From Rhypophila decipiens (Eukaryota; Ascomycota; Sordariomycetes; Sordariales; Naviculisporaceae): 35,660 bases of DNA. The stretch is taken from the NCBI GenBank assembly GCA_033297075.1, contig MU858320.1, forward strand, positions 1 through 35,660. The letters are read 5' to 3'. Positions within the stretch are counted from its first letter, which is position 1; each line of letters starts with the position of its first letter. The notes under the pieces were generated by a model. That model ran no database searches and was not told the DNA's origin. It was given only the letters and a program-made list of their open reading frames with translations. The position numbers were made by a program, and so were the translations under genes. Below are positions 13,342 through 23,496 of this stretch, in pieces.

Positions 13342-14156
13342 CTAAACCCCCTCATCCTTTAATATTCTTTCCCATTCCCTTCGGTGGTCCCTCTCATTCT
13401 CTTCCCAATCACTCTCGTCTTCAGAGCTGCTCTTGGCTTCAGAGCTGCTCTCCTCTTTTGAGTTGCTCTCCTCTTCCCCCGCGTTGTCCGAATCTTCGAG
13501 TCCCTCTTTATCATATTCCCCCTCAACCCATGGTTTAGTCCGAAGGATCTCGAGCGCATCATACAATCTCAGATCACCGTCCAAGCCACGCTTCTTTGCC
13601 TCTCTAGCTGTCTTGCCAAAGAAGTCCAGATACAAGGTCCCATCGCTCGCTTTAGCCACGGCCATTTTGCTCCAGTCATCTCGGGTAAACATCTCACAGA
13701 TCTCCGTAAGCTGAGAGCCCCAGTCCGAGTCCATTTTCCATTTGCGCAGAGCCTTCGCAACTTTGCCCTCTGTGTGGATGACTTCTTCAAAGATGTTCCT
13801 GATAGCCTCCACCGCATTAAACTTGGTCTGGAAGGAATGATACTCTTTGACAGTTTCCGTAATAGATTCGACCAGTTTCGAAATAAGGTCTGCTGCATCG
13901 CCTTCCTTGTCGTACTGCTCGTGCTTGGGCAGCTCGTTGTATCGCCTCAGCTCATACCTGGCTTTCATCAGCCAGACGTCGAACGGGCGGAGAGCGATTT
14001 CGGCCTGCCGCGCAACCAAATATTTGTATAACCCTTCATGTCCACTTCGTCGGCATATTCGGGCGATTGGTCCTTGTTGGTGCGGGCGGGGGCCGTGACT
14101 CGTGCGTTGCCGATTGTGTCGGCGCGTGCCAGCTTGTTTTTGTTGTTTGTGCTCAT
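13342..14156 (-). pseudogene. Acidic-tail family protein, member B, 5' part frameshifted
   Basis: The C-terminal two thirds are intact: QYDKEGDAADLISKLVES, NAVEAIRNIFEEVIHTEG, YLDFFGKTAREAKKRGLDG, then a Ser/Glu/Asp-rich tail of about 55 residues. This aligns well with member C. The N-terminus starting at ATG 14156 (MSTNNKNKLARADTIGNARV) matches member C's MAASNPKKRSHADTLGNRTV but is in another frame and meets a stop. The two parts can be joined only by a single-base shift near 14030, and the helix containing QRxxLxxAA is missing. Translation could instead start at the internal ATG 13968, giving 208 residues. A truncated, frameshifted copy is the simplest reading; a very short 41-nt intron is possible but unlikely. 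Confidence 0.55.
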
Positions 14157-14335
14157 GATGTTTCGCAGGCAGTCGTCTTCCTAAACAAACACACTGTGTC
14201 AAGGTTGCCTTCCCTCTTCTCCTGGACGTTCAATCCAGCTTCGGCTATTTGTTCGGCAGAAATTTTAACTCGTGAGTTGTCAAGCAGAAAGGGCGGTGAG
14301 ATGACGTAAGTAACAAGTGGGGAGGGATAATCATA

Positions 14336-14354
14336 CTAACCCTAACCCTTACCC
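14336..14354. repeat. Interstitial telomere-like repeat (TTAGGG), upstream of member B
   Basis: The plus strand reads CTAACCCTAACCCTTACCC, so the G-rich strand is the coding strand of member B, whose first ATG (14156) is about 180 bp downstream. It is too short for a former chromosome end. Confidence 0.7.
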
Positions 14355-14617
14355 GTTTGCCAAAATGATTCATTGAACTTTTAATCATGGCCGTATATAT
14401 CACGAGGACATGTTCAAAGGTGAGGATAATAGTAGTAGTGCGTGGTTTGGGGGGCTTTTTACTGATCAAATCTAGCAAAGTACGGCAATTCCTACACCAG
14501 CTGCGCTCCGTCCATCAGTTTACATGACAAGGAGATGGAGTGCCAAGAGTCTCCTTGGTTGATTGACCAAACCAAATCTACATGTGTGAATTACCATGGC
14601 CCTTGAATTAATTATCC

Positions 14618-15444
14618 TCACTTGTCACCAACGCTATTCCCGTATTCGTCATCCTCATCGTCCTCGTCTTCGTCCTGGACATCCTCGTCTTCATCCTCAA
14701 ATCCTTCCTCATCCTCCCCGCCAAGAAGTATGTCCAAGGCCTCGTCCATTTGCAAACCGTCCAAACAGTAGCCCTTGGCCTCCTTGGCGGTCTTGGCAAA
14801 GAAATCAAGATAAAATTCTTCCTCTTTCATCATCACGACAAGTAGATCCAGATCGTCCGCATCAAACAACTCGAAGATCCCCGTCAGATACTCGCCCCAG
14901 CTGGAATCCACGTTCTTCCGGACCTCAGATCCAAGGGTGTCGCCTGCAGAGATGACCTCTTCGAAAATAGCCCGAATAGCCTCGTGCGCGTTGTACTTGG
15001 TGCCAAAGGAGTGGTGCTCATCAAGGGCATACGAAATCGCCCGGAGCATCTTCTCGATGCTGCTCCCCGCGTTGAAGGCCTTGTCGTACTGCTTTGATCC
15101 GGACAAATGGCTGTATTTGTCGTTGAGTATGTAGGACGCCTCGCTAGCGTATTGGCTGAAGACAATGACCTTTTGGGCCTCTCTGGCCATCTTGTGGTCG
15201 TACTTCACCTTGATCGAGGCCGCCGCGTCAGGATGGCGAAGTGCGGCGGCCGTGAAAAGACCTTGCTGGGTCTCGGCGTCTAGTGACTTGAGCCACTGGG
15301 TGATGTCTGCTTCGGAGTGCTGCGCCGATTTTCCAGTGAGTTGCTGGTCGCACCATTTCTCTCTGTGCCAGTGACGGGAGCCGTGACCGTCCTGTTGCCG
15401 AGGGTGTCGGCATGAGAGCGCTTCTTTGGATTGGAAGCAGCCAT
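14618..15444 (-). CDS. Acidic-tail family protein, member C
   Basis: The main frame runs without break from a Cys/His-poor helix (ADITQWLKSLDAETQQ, FTAAALRHPDAAASIK) through NAHEAIRAIFEEVISAG and FYLDFFAKTAKEAK to an Asp/Glu-only tail (EDEDVQDEDEDDEDD). It has no ATG at its head. A fitting start is ATG 15444 (MAASNPKKRSHADTLGN), in another frame. A 56-nt GTCACT..GCAG intron (15375-15320), with a CTCAC branch-like site 17 nt before its AG, joins the two in phase to give about 256 residues. The donor GTCACT is weak, so a frameshift is the alternative. The middle and end are closest to member B, and the QR/AA helix to members A and D. The function is unknown. Confidence 0.6.
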
Positions 15445-16117
15445 GATGCTTGTATCTGCCGTTGTGGTTGTTCCTTGGCGGCCGAAGGATGTTGTTCGAG
15501 AGAACTCGATTTCTTACGACTACACCTGTATTTTGTCAACTTCCGCGCGCTCAACTGAACTCGCGGCTGGTTGGTTTGGGACAAAACCTTATCCCGAGAA
15601 TGGGTCAGTGCACAAGCCACAACGAGTTCGTCATTTGACACTGACCTGGCGCGGCGTGATGACCGTTTTGTTTGGATTGAAGCGCTAGTCGCTGCTGGCC
15701 AATCGTCACAGCAACATAAATAGGGGCGACGAGATTAACCCTAACCCTTGCCCCTGAATTGAAGTCCAGTCTTGAGCAATCACTTGCGTCTCTGCGTCAC
15801 CGCCGTGTTACTGTGTTACTGCACATGATAGCTGGCCTGCGCCAAACTTCAGTCTCGGCGCCATTGGGACGACTGTCCTTCCCTGTACCTAGCCGTGCGC
15901 ATTAACATTTTTCCGTTGTAGACCTCAGGACAGTGTCTGCTGCACTCCTATCACTTGACTTGCAAGCACTTAAAACTTTCTGTTCTTGCCATTTCTTTCG
16001 ACTCATTCTTTATTTCTTTATTGGGCATCCAATTTCTTGCACTGACACCAACAGAGCTTTGATTTACTCTTTCACCCTCTACCTTTCTTCACTGGTCTCA
16101 AGATTTAAGGGGCCACC
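15445..16117. promoter_or_regulatory. Divergent intergenic region, member C / MYND gene
   Basis: This 673-bp region separates two divergent genes. It holds the telomere-like repeat listed separately, an AT-rich CATAAATAGGGG at about 15715, and CT-rich leader sequence before ATG 16118. No gene is supported; the open frame at 15933-16232 is an artefact of the pyrimidine-rich leader. Confidence 0.4.
15735..15750. repeat. Interstitial telomere-like repeat upstream of member C
   Basis: The plus strand reads TTAACCCTAACCCTTG. It lies about 290 bp upstream of the member C start (15444, minus strand), again with TTAGGG on the coding strand, and about 370 bp upstream of the divergent MYND gene. Confidence 0.65.
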
Positions 16118-18207
16118 ATGGCAACAGTCCCAGTCATCCCGTTTGCCTGTGCAAATGACGCCCCCGACACGTCGCCAACCTGCAAGGGAAAGGGCCAGCT
16201 CGCTTGCGGAAACTGCCACTTGGTTGTGGTAGGTACCCAGCATATATTCGTTTCCTCGCCATAATAGTTCGGGTTCATTTTGCTTATGCCTGCGTCATAG
16301 TATTGCGGGAAGGAGTGCCAAAAGGTGCATTGGTCTGCGCACAAGACCGTTTGCAGGTCTCCCATTGGCAAATCGAACTGGCGCCCAGACTGGGATCGCG
16401 AGTCCCGTTACCCTGCCTGGTTAACTTGGAGAGGTTCTGGCCGGACCACCACCCACGACCCGTATGCCGGACGCGTCTTCCTTTGGGGCAACTTTCCAGC
16501 TGTTGACGTCCTGCGGCTGGCGGAGAACGAAGGGGATGCCTATGGTGAAGACATTCAGTTGTTGTTTGCTGGTTAGTCGTTTAGTCCATATCGTCTGGTC
16601 AAGAGCTTGCTGACACGGCTGATATAGCCTCGGGCGATCTTCGCAACGTCGTCAAGACAATCTCCGACCTCCCGGCCACTACTCTTCAGGCAATTCAAAT
16701 CACAATCAATGACAGAGAGTTTGCAGTCGTTGCCCGAAACGTCATCCTCCTGCTCTTTGCCCTCGACACTCTGAGCGTCGCCCCCTCGGATGAGGAAAAG
16801 TCCAGGTTTCCGGTCGCAGAGGCACTGATACATCTCTGGTATTCCGCCTTTGTCCCAGCCAATATGTTGGCAATGATGCGCAATGCCGTCAGGCCATTCA
16901 TCTCAGACGTTTGCACCAAGATCGCGAACAAGAGTACTGCTGCGTGTCTGGGAAAGACCTGGAAGTTTGCATCGGGACGCAGTCTGCGCCTCGTCCTGTC
17001 AAAAGACCAGTGGTTACGAGTGGACAGAATGCTTTGTGCCGACGACTTGACATTGGAGCGGGCAAAAGATGTGCGCCATGCCGTGGTTTTCGCGCCCGAG
17101 AAATCTGACTTGCGATCTTGGTAGGACTTTAAGGAGCCCACACCATCTTCTCGTATCGCCAAGGGTCGGTTCCGCGAGGATGGGTTGCTCCTCCCTGTTC
17201 GGGCATTCCCGTGTCGGATTTGATACTCCTAACTTGTATGTGTCCAAGCTCGTGTCGCGCAGAGGAAAGCATAATCTAACTAGACCTTCGGACAGCCTGC
17301 TTTTCCAGAAGTCCGACACGTGGCTCATAGACGATAAGGCGGACCCCTTGGATGGCTGGCCTGTCTGGGAAGTCCTGCGCCATCCTTCATCCGCCAAGGA
17401 GGACCGTTACGGCAAACTGTACGCCTATCTCCGTGATATTTTCAAAACGTTTCTCGACCGCGTCGCAACCCTTGATATCAGCTTCGAGATGTATTACCTC
17501 GACGCAAGAGAGCTCAAGAAGCATCTTCCTGGGCAAATTCATGAGGATTGAGGTAGGTACCTGTATTTGCCTTCAGAACAGTAACTTGCCTGCTAACCCG
17601 CATTCTTTATGCGTATAGGCATCGAACATCTCAGACGGTGCCCACCTGGGAGTTGGTGAGACGCTTGCTTGCCTTTCACCCTTGCTCCAGCCGCCTCAGC
17701 GCAACACACACGCGACCCTGATCACCCTCTTCGTCAACGCGGTCCCCGAGATGTTCAATAAAACCAGCGCAGAATTGAACCGGATTCATACCGAAGCAGC
17801 CATGAAGTACCTACCCATCGCAGACGATTTGAAACCGATGATGACGCTGTACGATGCAGAAAACTATCGGCTATTTGATGCTGTACACTTCTTCTTCGAT
17901 TTGGACAAGCTCTTCGGGCTGTAAGTTATCTCGATTCCCTCACTTATCTGTTGTTGCAACATTGACAGACCAACCAATCACTAATTGCTTACCCAGTTAC
18001 CGCCGAAACCGCGACTTTGACGGTCTCTCTACTAAGTTGGGAGTCTCTGAAAAAGAGTGCAACACCATTGTCGAGAAGTGGCCTACGCGCCTCAAGCTGC
18101 GGCATGGGCAGGACGGGGCGCAAGAGGAGTTCATGGTCCTTCTGGGCTCGAACTTCAGCGGAACAGAGCGATATGTGGAGTGGAAGAGAACCGGTGCGAA
18201 GAACTAG
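16118..18207 (+). pseudogene. MYND zinc-finger / DUF4470-type protein, frame broken twice
   Basis: Exons: 16118-16228, 16301-16571, 16628 to about 17120, about 17150-17235, 17296-17552, 17619-17920 and 17997-18207. Introns of 72, 56, 60, 66 and 76 nt have good sites (GTAGGT, GTTAGT, GTATGT, GTAGGT, GTAAGT). The N-terminal MYND finger is split by intron 1 (CGNCHLVV / YCGKECQKVHW, then HKTVC) and is followed by DUF4470-like sequence (SPIGKSNWRPDW, VFLWGNFPAVDVLRLAENEG). The C-terminus reads NISDGAHLGVGETLA and EKWPTRLKLRHGQDGAQEEF. Two breaks need a one-base shift: near 17100-17160 (TAG after LRSW) and near 17520-17545 (TGA at 17549, just before the donor). A local run RFREDGLLLP sits in yet another frame. 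A 43-nt intron could bridge the first break; I see no fix for the second. Sequencing error cannot be excluded. Confidence 0.65.
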
Positions 18208-18451
18208 GGGTTGAGACATGGCAGGAGGGATGATGAGGTTGGCTGGTGGGAAGAAACCCACATGGCAGAGCGTTTTCAGCGGTTGATGTAATAGTTACCG
18301 ACTATACTGTGCAGGACATAAAGGCCGCAATGGCTCTCTGTAGCCACTTCCAGGCACCAGCAGTTGCAGCACACGAACTTGGCCATACATATAGCCTGAG
18401 TAAGCCCCACAGTCAGCTAGACAGATTCCATAGGCGAATCCACCTATAGCT

Positions 18452-18506
18452 AACCCTAACCCAACCCTGATAATAAGCCCGATATCGTAACCCTAACCCT
18501 AACCCT
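18452..18506. repeat. Two interstitial telomere-like runs (CCCTAA)
   Basis: CTAACCCTAACCCAACCCT (18452-18470) and GTAACCCTAACCCTAACCCT (18487-18506) are separated by 16 bp, each followed by a short GAT(A/G)AT-containing segment. These are the densest telomere-like repeats in the window and lie in gene-free DNA, unlike the other four. Confidence 0.75.
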
Positions 18507-18563
18507 GATGATCAGCCCCACATCAAGGCATTCAACGTATTCAAGGCATCCTAAAATAGGGGC

Positions 18564-18632
18564 AAAGTAAAGTAAGGTAGACCCCCGCCCCACTAAAATA
18601 AAGTAAGGTGACCCCCTACCTTACTTTACTTT
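18564..18632. repeat. 17-bp perfect inverted repeat with internal direct copy
   Basis: The left arm AAAGTAAAGTAAGGTAG (18564-18580) is the exact reverse complement of CTACCTTACTTTACTTT (18616-18632). Between the arms lies AAAGTAAGGTGACCCCC, a partial direct copy of the left arm and its continuation. TAAAGTAAGGTA-type words look like transposon-end or subtelomeric sequence, but no element could be traced. Confidence 0.7.
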
Positions 18633-19186
18633 ACTTTGTTCGGAGCCCTGATCCTACCTACATACAGAATGGCTTACCCAATGTCCAATGTCTGGGTCTG
18701 TACCGACAGCATCGGGTGCAACTTCGATATGCTAGCGCCCCCAGTGGGATGGGAAAAGAAAGGCATTTATGACCCATTGACTATCTAGCTCCTTATTTGG
18801 GGTGGTCAGCGACTTGATGCGTTTAAGGGCACCTTAAGGCATTGTTGTATTGGGATCGTGTTGAATGATTTGTATCTTGGCGACCATGTTTCTCGTATAT
18901 AATAGGATGTCATATTGTCATGTAATTAACACGTACTTCAAGAATTTGGACTCCGATGCCTTTCTCTCGGCCTTTGATAATCGCTGTGGATACTACTGCA
19001 TCCAAGATGCGTCAAGGTGTGTTATATATTTTACTATATAAATTCCCGTTGTCCCTGTTTTTCCTTCGGAGTCATTGCCTTTCTAGTTCATGAGTGATGC
19101 CGGTGCTTTAAGAGTAGGCTCCCAGGAAGTCACTCCTCTGCACATCAAGTATGCAAGTTGTCTCAAAGTATCACATCACCCCAATC

Positions 19187-21682
19187 CTATATAAGTATGA
19201 AAGCTTTCAGGTGCTTGGTATCCCAAAGATCCGCAAGGTGGCGCAGTCTAGGATCAACGATCGTATCTCGCGCATGCTCGGTTTTTTTAAATAGAACAAG
19301 TCCAACCACCACCCACCGGTCCTCTCCATCGTCACCCTTGGCTCTCCGACTCAAAACCAAATGATAGAAGTTGCCGGGCACGTAAACCAATGCATCACCC
19401 TGAGTTGCCCGTCCTCGTATCAAGAGCCCCGTTTCCCAACCATCCGCCCCACGGCTGCCCACTGTTCCGAGGTATCCGCTCTCCGGCATGTCGGAAGGCG
19501 GTACACTGATGCCGGATCTGCGTGGCTTATTATATCTGGCCTTCTTCTTATTACCGAGGGCCTTTACCATGTCCACCGTCCGAGCATATCCACAGACCCT
19601 AAGTTCTCCCTTTTCACGGCAGATGTGGAAAGCTGGTCGGATAACGTGGCTAGTCGAAGTCTTGACACAATTATCGGACGCCGAGTCAGCGACGATGGTG
19701 GTCCAATTTGGTACCCAGGAAAGAAGTGATACCCCATCACTCTTCTTGTTCTGATCGCAAGACAGGGCATCCAGGAAGAGGAGGAATCCCATTTCGTTGG
19801 CGAGATACTCTGCCAATAGGGTGAAGAACATAGCTCGAGAATCATAGTTTCCAAGGGCTGCATCTTGGTTTTCTTCAACATGCCTGAGGACCTCGCGGTG
19901 GTCGTCTTTGACCAAGACTTTGTTTTGTGCGATGGTCCAGTCCCAGCCGAGAGTGTCCGTGGCGAACCCCCAGTGCCAGTACACCACCGTGTAGACAAGC
20001 CAGAGGGCCCATGAATCGCCAAGCAATGACAGCATGACTCTTTCGTAAACTGTCCAGGCAGTGCAAAGGGCCGAAACCCAGAGAACGAATCGTGGGATGC
20101 CCGGTTTCCCCATCAGAGTCTTCACAGCTCCAGTCAGGCCACCTGAGATGCCAATCATGGCCCGGAGCCTGTCTCTGTCATCAAAGCAGTTGAATCGACC
20201 GGCAGTCTTCAGTAACACATACTGTAATCTGGACACGAATGTGAGCGTGCCCTTTGCATCAGCTTTGGCAAACAAGGACGGGGGCTTCTGGCCAAAGTCG
20301 TATTTGTCCAAATTTAAAAATGCCCTTATCAGTTCTGTCATGGGGTAAAGTCCACGTTTATGGGCAAATACGGAGTAGCCGATTGCCTGTACCGTGGAAG
20401 CCATGGAAAACCAAGGAGCAGAACTTTGTTGTCTTGTGCTGGGAATATTACTGGCGGGTCCCAGGTCGGAGGCAAACAATTCCAAGGCGCTGCAGAGATC
20501 GCCAAAGTCACACGTATAGTCACCGCACTGGACGCGGGCGGCTCCCTGGGCAAGTGCCACCTCTTGCACCACCCAGAGGCGCGTCCACCATGCCCTCCTG
20601 GACAAGGATTTCAACCCCGGGAGCGCGGGGTTTATCCAGTCTGCTCTCCTTTGCTCTTCGGAGAGAAAAGCCGGGCACCAGGAGCTCAACCACTCGACAG
20701 TACGACACGCAATGCGCATGTCTTGCTTGTGCTTGCAGTCTAAATTTCCTTCGACATCGCAGCGACTAGCAGCAGCACATGTGGTGATCGGCGAGTCGTG
20801 ATAGCCACCTAGCCACACCACGACTTCCCAGGCATTCGCATAAATGGCGTCCATGCGCTGTATCTGCATCAGCTTCTCCGTAGCATCGACCTGGTTGATA
20901 CACAGAGCATCGATCCAAAGGGTTCGTATTCCCTTTGTCTTTCGGAGGTGACGCAATGCCAATTCAAGGTTGGTCGTGACCTGGACAGCTTCGTAGACCG
21001 GGTCTGGCAGACTTTGAATGTCTGCCGCACTGGAATCGGGAAGCCAAAACATGTAGTTGATCATATCCATACCGACGTCCCACGCCAGCTTGGCACAAAA
21101 CCATGCAGGCAGCCTTCGAATCTCGCGGCCTGGAATCACTCCCCAAGACCAAGCCACCCAACCTGCGAGCCATTGTCCAAGAAAGAGACGGAGGAGCCCT
21201 GACAGAAACCACTCAATCCACTTGCCCAGAACATCGAACCAGGAAATAAAGACGAGGACAAACGTAGGCTGCTTGGGAAGGACGAAACAAAACAGGCGGT
21301 AGAGCAACTCCCTGACTACCAAACGAAACGGGAATCCGATCATCGCCATTCTTAGCGATCCATCAATGAGCAAGCTTTCAGGGTCCGAGAAATTGGGTTG
21401 CTGGGTGCCCTTGATATCAGACCAAGCTGGCAAGTTCGCTGATGCGCTCTCTGAAACCGCCTTCGTTCGCGGCGACGGCTCGAGATGCGCTAGTCGGATC
21501 GGCTTTGTAATGGTCGGATCGCCCCAATGATAGGACAACGCGTCGTACGAGACTTTTGCACCAAACGGTCGTGGCTCGAGGACGCATCGGATCGGGGCGT
21601 TAAAAGAGGACGCTGGGAGGAGGTGGACTAGTCGAAATTGGTGCTGGGTGATTGGCTTGTAGGACAACTTGTTGCTGGCCAT
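19187..21682 (-). CDS. HET-domain protein with hydrophobic insertion
   Basis: An 831-residue, intronless protein of the heterokaryon incompatibility (HET) family. These proteins trigger cell death after non-self recognition when hyphae fuse. HET signatures are YDALSYHWGDP (46-56), VTTNLELALRHLRK, TLWIDALCINQVD (254-266), YANAWEVVVWLG and RAWWTRLWVVQEVALAQG; near the end GRATQGDALVYVPG matches the usual C-terminal HET-gene motif. Between residues about 113 and 233 the HET domain is split by an insertion containing hydrophobic stretches (FPFRLVVRELLYRLFCFVLP, FVLVFISWFDVLGKW, WFLSGLLRLFLGQWLAGWV). It could embed the protein in a membrane. The start is the ATG at 21682, since the frame upstream opens only from a TTG. 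The TIR-like effector fold of HET domains is established in the literature; the role of the insertion is inference. Confidence 0.88.
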   Translation of the reverse strand: MASNKLSYKPITQHQFRLVHLLPASSFNAPIRCVLEPRPFGAKVSYDALSYHWGDPTITKPIRLAHLEPSPRTKAVSESASANLPAWSDIKGTQQPNFSDPESLLIDGSLRMAMIGFPFRLVVRELLYRLFCFVLPKQPTFVLVFISWFDVLGKWIEWFLSGLLRLFLGQWLAGWVAWSWGVIPGREIRRLPAWFCAKLAWDVGMDMINYMFWLPDSSAADIQSLPDPVYEAVQVTTNLELALRHLRKTKGIRTLWIDALCINQVDATEKLMQIQRMDAIYANAWEVVVWLGGYHDSPITTCAAASRCDVEGNLDCKHKQDMRIACRTVEWLSSWCPAFLSEEQRRADWINPALPGLKSLSRRAWWTRLWVVQEVALAQGAARVQCGDYTCDFGDLCSALELFASDLGPASNIPSTRQQSSAPWFSMASTVQAIGYSVFAHKRGLYPMTELIRAFLNLDKYDFGQKPPSLFAKADAKGTLTFVSRLQYVLLKTAGRFNCFDDRDRLRAMIGISGGLTGAVKTLMGKPGIPRFVLWVSALCTAWTVYERVMLSLLGDSWALWLVYTVVYWHWGFATDTLGWDWTIAQNKVLVKDDHREVLRHVEENQDAALGNYDSRAMFFTLLAEYLANEMGFLLFLDALSCDQNKKSDGVSLLSWVPNWTTIVADSASDNCVKTSTSHVIRPAFHICREKGELRVCGYARTVDMVKALGNKKKARYNKPRRSGISVPPSDMPESGYLGTVGSRGADGWETGLLIRGRATQGDALVYVPGNFYHLVLSRRAKGDDGEDRWVVVGLVLFKKTEHARDTIVDPRLRHLADLWDTKHLKAFILI

Positions 21683-22056
21683 GCTTGTTTGCTTTTGAAA
21701 ATGCAAGAATGGTTGGAAGATATCAGGTCTGCTTTTTGCCAACAGAGAGCTTGAGATGGGCTGGCACGGGTTGCAGGATCGAGACGCGGATTTTGAAGGA
21801 GGATGAGAATCATCGGCTCAGCTGAAAACTGCCCTGGTGAAAGCCCGGTGCCAAGCGACCTCGAGCGGCGGCCTCCCAGCTACCTCACCGCTCGGTCATG
21901 GCATCCAGGACGGGAAAAGAAGGATATTAAACTGTCAGGACTTTGTCCAATCACGTAATTGCGATTACTGCGACCCTGGTCAAGGACCCGAGGGTAGAAA
22001 TTCCAAATACCAGATGTGTACAGACTATTGATGCACCATCTATATGATCAGCCATT
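21683..22056. promoter_or_regulatory. HET gene promoter / 3' flank of the NYN gene
   Basis: A 374-bp spacer between two minus-strand genes. I see nothing specific beyond ordinary promoter-like sequence. Confidence 0.35.
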
Positions 22057-23496
22057 CTACGTCTGCAAAAGACACTTCCCACTCGTATCCCCAGCAAAAT
22101 GCCCAGTCCTTTTACAATCCAGACACCGAGCTTCCTCCTCAGAGTGCGCAAACAGACATTCCCGACCCCGATTACAGTACCCCGCGTGGCGACACATCTT
22201 GGTCTTGTGCAGGCGCAGGTTATTTGTTCTCTGCGACGAGCTAGCCGGGTTCTGTCGAAAGATGCGCATCTCCTCGTCGCTGTGGCGGTAGGTACATTCC
22301 TCCCTGTTAAAGCAGCGCAGACCGTAAGGACAGTTCTGTTTCTGGTTGACGATCCGGCGGTGGCGTTTTTCTTGGTCCGAGTGTTTGTTGATTATTGTTT
22401 TCCACTCGGCGGACCCTTCTTCAGCAGTCAAGTTGGTGGGATTCGAGTTCGTCATACTAGGTGTCGGTTCGTTGAGGGTCATCTTCTGAAGAGACTCCGA
22501 TATAGAACCGGACGTGACCCTGAAATCATCTACATCAGGCTTCTTCCCCAAAACCTTGACAGGGGCTCCCCGAGGCTCTTCCAATAGCTCATATGTATTC
22601 CTGCTGATAGTGCTACCCTTTAGATCTTTATTGAAACGAGCTCTGTATTCAGGCCATGACAGAACCTTGATGTCCGGGAGAAGGTGTCTGGCCTGTAAAA
22701 TCATCTTCTCGATCTGGTCCACCCTAGGGAACTCGACGCACAAATCGACTTCGCCGTCAAACCGGGTCGTCCAAAAGAGCTGGCAGGTGGCGAGGAGCCT
22801 GTCGCAAACATAATTCTCCGTTTCCCTGTCCGCGATGTCGCAGAGAACAATGGTCCTACCGCCCACCACACTCTTCACCTTCCGTGTGGAGCGAAACGCG
22901 GTAAAGCAAATACCCTGGAATATTGAATCCAGCAGGTTCAACGAGAACAGGTCGCTATTGTCGGATAGAAGCTTGAGGTACTCTGACGAGATGCCCGACT
23001 TCCAAGCCCATAGCTCGACACGGATCTGACACTTCAGAATAATCTTCTTGACAGCAGGCAACATGTCCCGATCCCCGGTAATAACCACAAAAGTGGTATT
23101 CTCCTTTTTCAGCTTTTCTTTCGGGCCCCCGATCTCGGCCCGGACCCTCAGCTCAGTAGCCTTCTCACTCATATCAGCCGACATGGAATTATCAACCTCC
23201 TTTTCCTTGCCGCTTTGGATAGCCCGGTCGTAGATGTTGGTCTCGAACTTGTTTTTCTGGAATGCCTCCCAGACGGAGTCATTCGGCGGCGGCCTAGACC
23301 CGTAGAGGAAGGACGGCCCTTGGATGCGGTTCTTGCGCAGGCTCTCGACTAGCTTGCCGATGTCGATTCGCAGGCGCGGATCCCGCTCGGTGTCCTCGAG
23401 CTTGGGCATGTGGCTGTTGCCTGAGGCGGCGAATTTTTGGGCTTCGATCCAGACATTGGAGTCGTCGATGAAGATCATGCACGTTTCGCGAGACAT
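22057..23496 (-). CDS. NYN-domain RNase-like protein with CCCH zinc fingers
   Basis: A 479-residue intronless protein from ATG 23496. The N-terminal NYN domain (PIN-like RNase fold) has the expected acidic residues in FIDDSNVWIEAQKF and in FVVITGDRDMLPAVKKI, with a third Asp candidate in between; these would bind Mg2+ for RNA cleavage. A second conserved region follows (RTIVLCDIADRE, LFWTTRFDGEVD). The C-terminal quarter has two CCCH fingers of spacing C-x5-C-x5-C-x3-H (CPYGLRCFNREECTYRH and CRHAGYCNRGRECLFAH) and a CCHC-like knuckle CLDCKRTGHFAGDTSGKC. An RNA-binding endoribonuclease is the likely role, comparable in layout to NYN/CCCH regulators of mRNA decay. It lies between a HET gene and family member D, divergent from D. 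Confidence 0.85.
   Translation of the reverse strand: MSRETCMIFIDDSNVWIEAQKFAASGNSHMPKLEDTERDPRLRIDIGKLVESLRKNRIQGPSFLYGSRPPPNDSVWEAFQKNKFETNIYDRAIQSGKEKEVDNSMSADMSEKATELRVRAEIGGPKEKLKKENTTFVVITGDRDMLPAVKKIILKCQIRVELWAWKSGISSEYLKLLSDNSDLFSLNLLDSIFQGICFTAFRSTRKVKSVVGGRTIVLCDIADRETENYVCDRLLATCQLFWTTRFDGEVDLCVEFPRVDQIEKMILQARHLLPDIKVLSWPEYRARFNKDLKGSTISRNTYELLEEPRGAPVKVLGKKPDVDDFRVTSGSISESLQKMTLNEPTPSMTNSNPTNLTAEEGSAEWKTIINKHSDQEKRHRRIVNQKQNCPYGLRCFNREECTYRHSDEEMRIFRQNPASSSQRTNNLRLHKTKMCRHAGYCNRGRECLFAHSEEEARCLDCKRTGHFAGDTSGKCLLQT

Larger units (their letters stand above)
18208..19186. other. Gene-free region with telomere-like and inverted repeats
   Basis: About 980 bp with no supported gene between the MYND gene (+) and the HET gene end (-). 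It holds two telomere-like runs and an inverted repeat, listed separately. The remainder is AT-rich without recognisable structure. Confidence 0.5.

Noticed and set aside
13998..14038. 41-nt intron to repair family member B
   Set aside because: It would remove the conserved KYLVARQAEIAL block that aligns with member C; a frameshift is the simpler reading.
18452..18506. Real chromosome end or assembled telomere
   Set aside because: Only two to three motif copies, with unique sequence and genes on both sides.
19158..20769. Several plus-strand open frames opposite the HET gene
   Set aside because: They are complementary shadows of an 831-residue gene with clear HET motifs.
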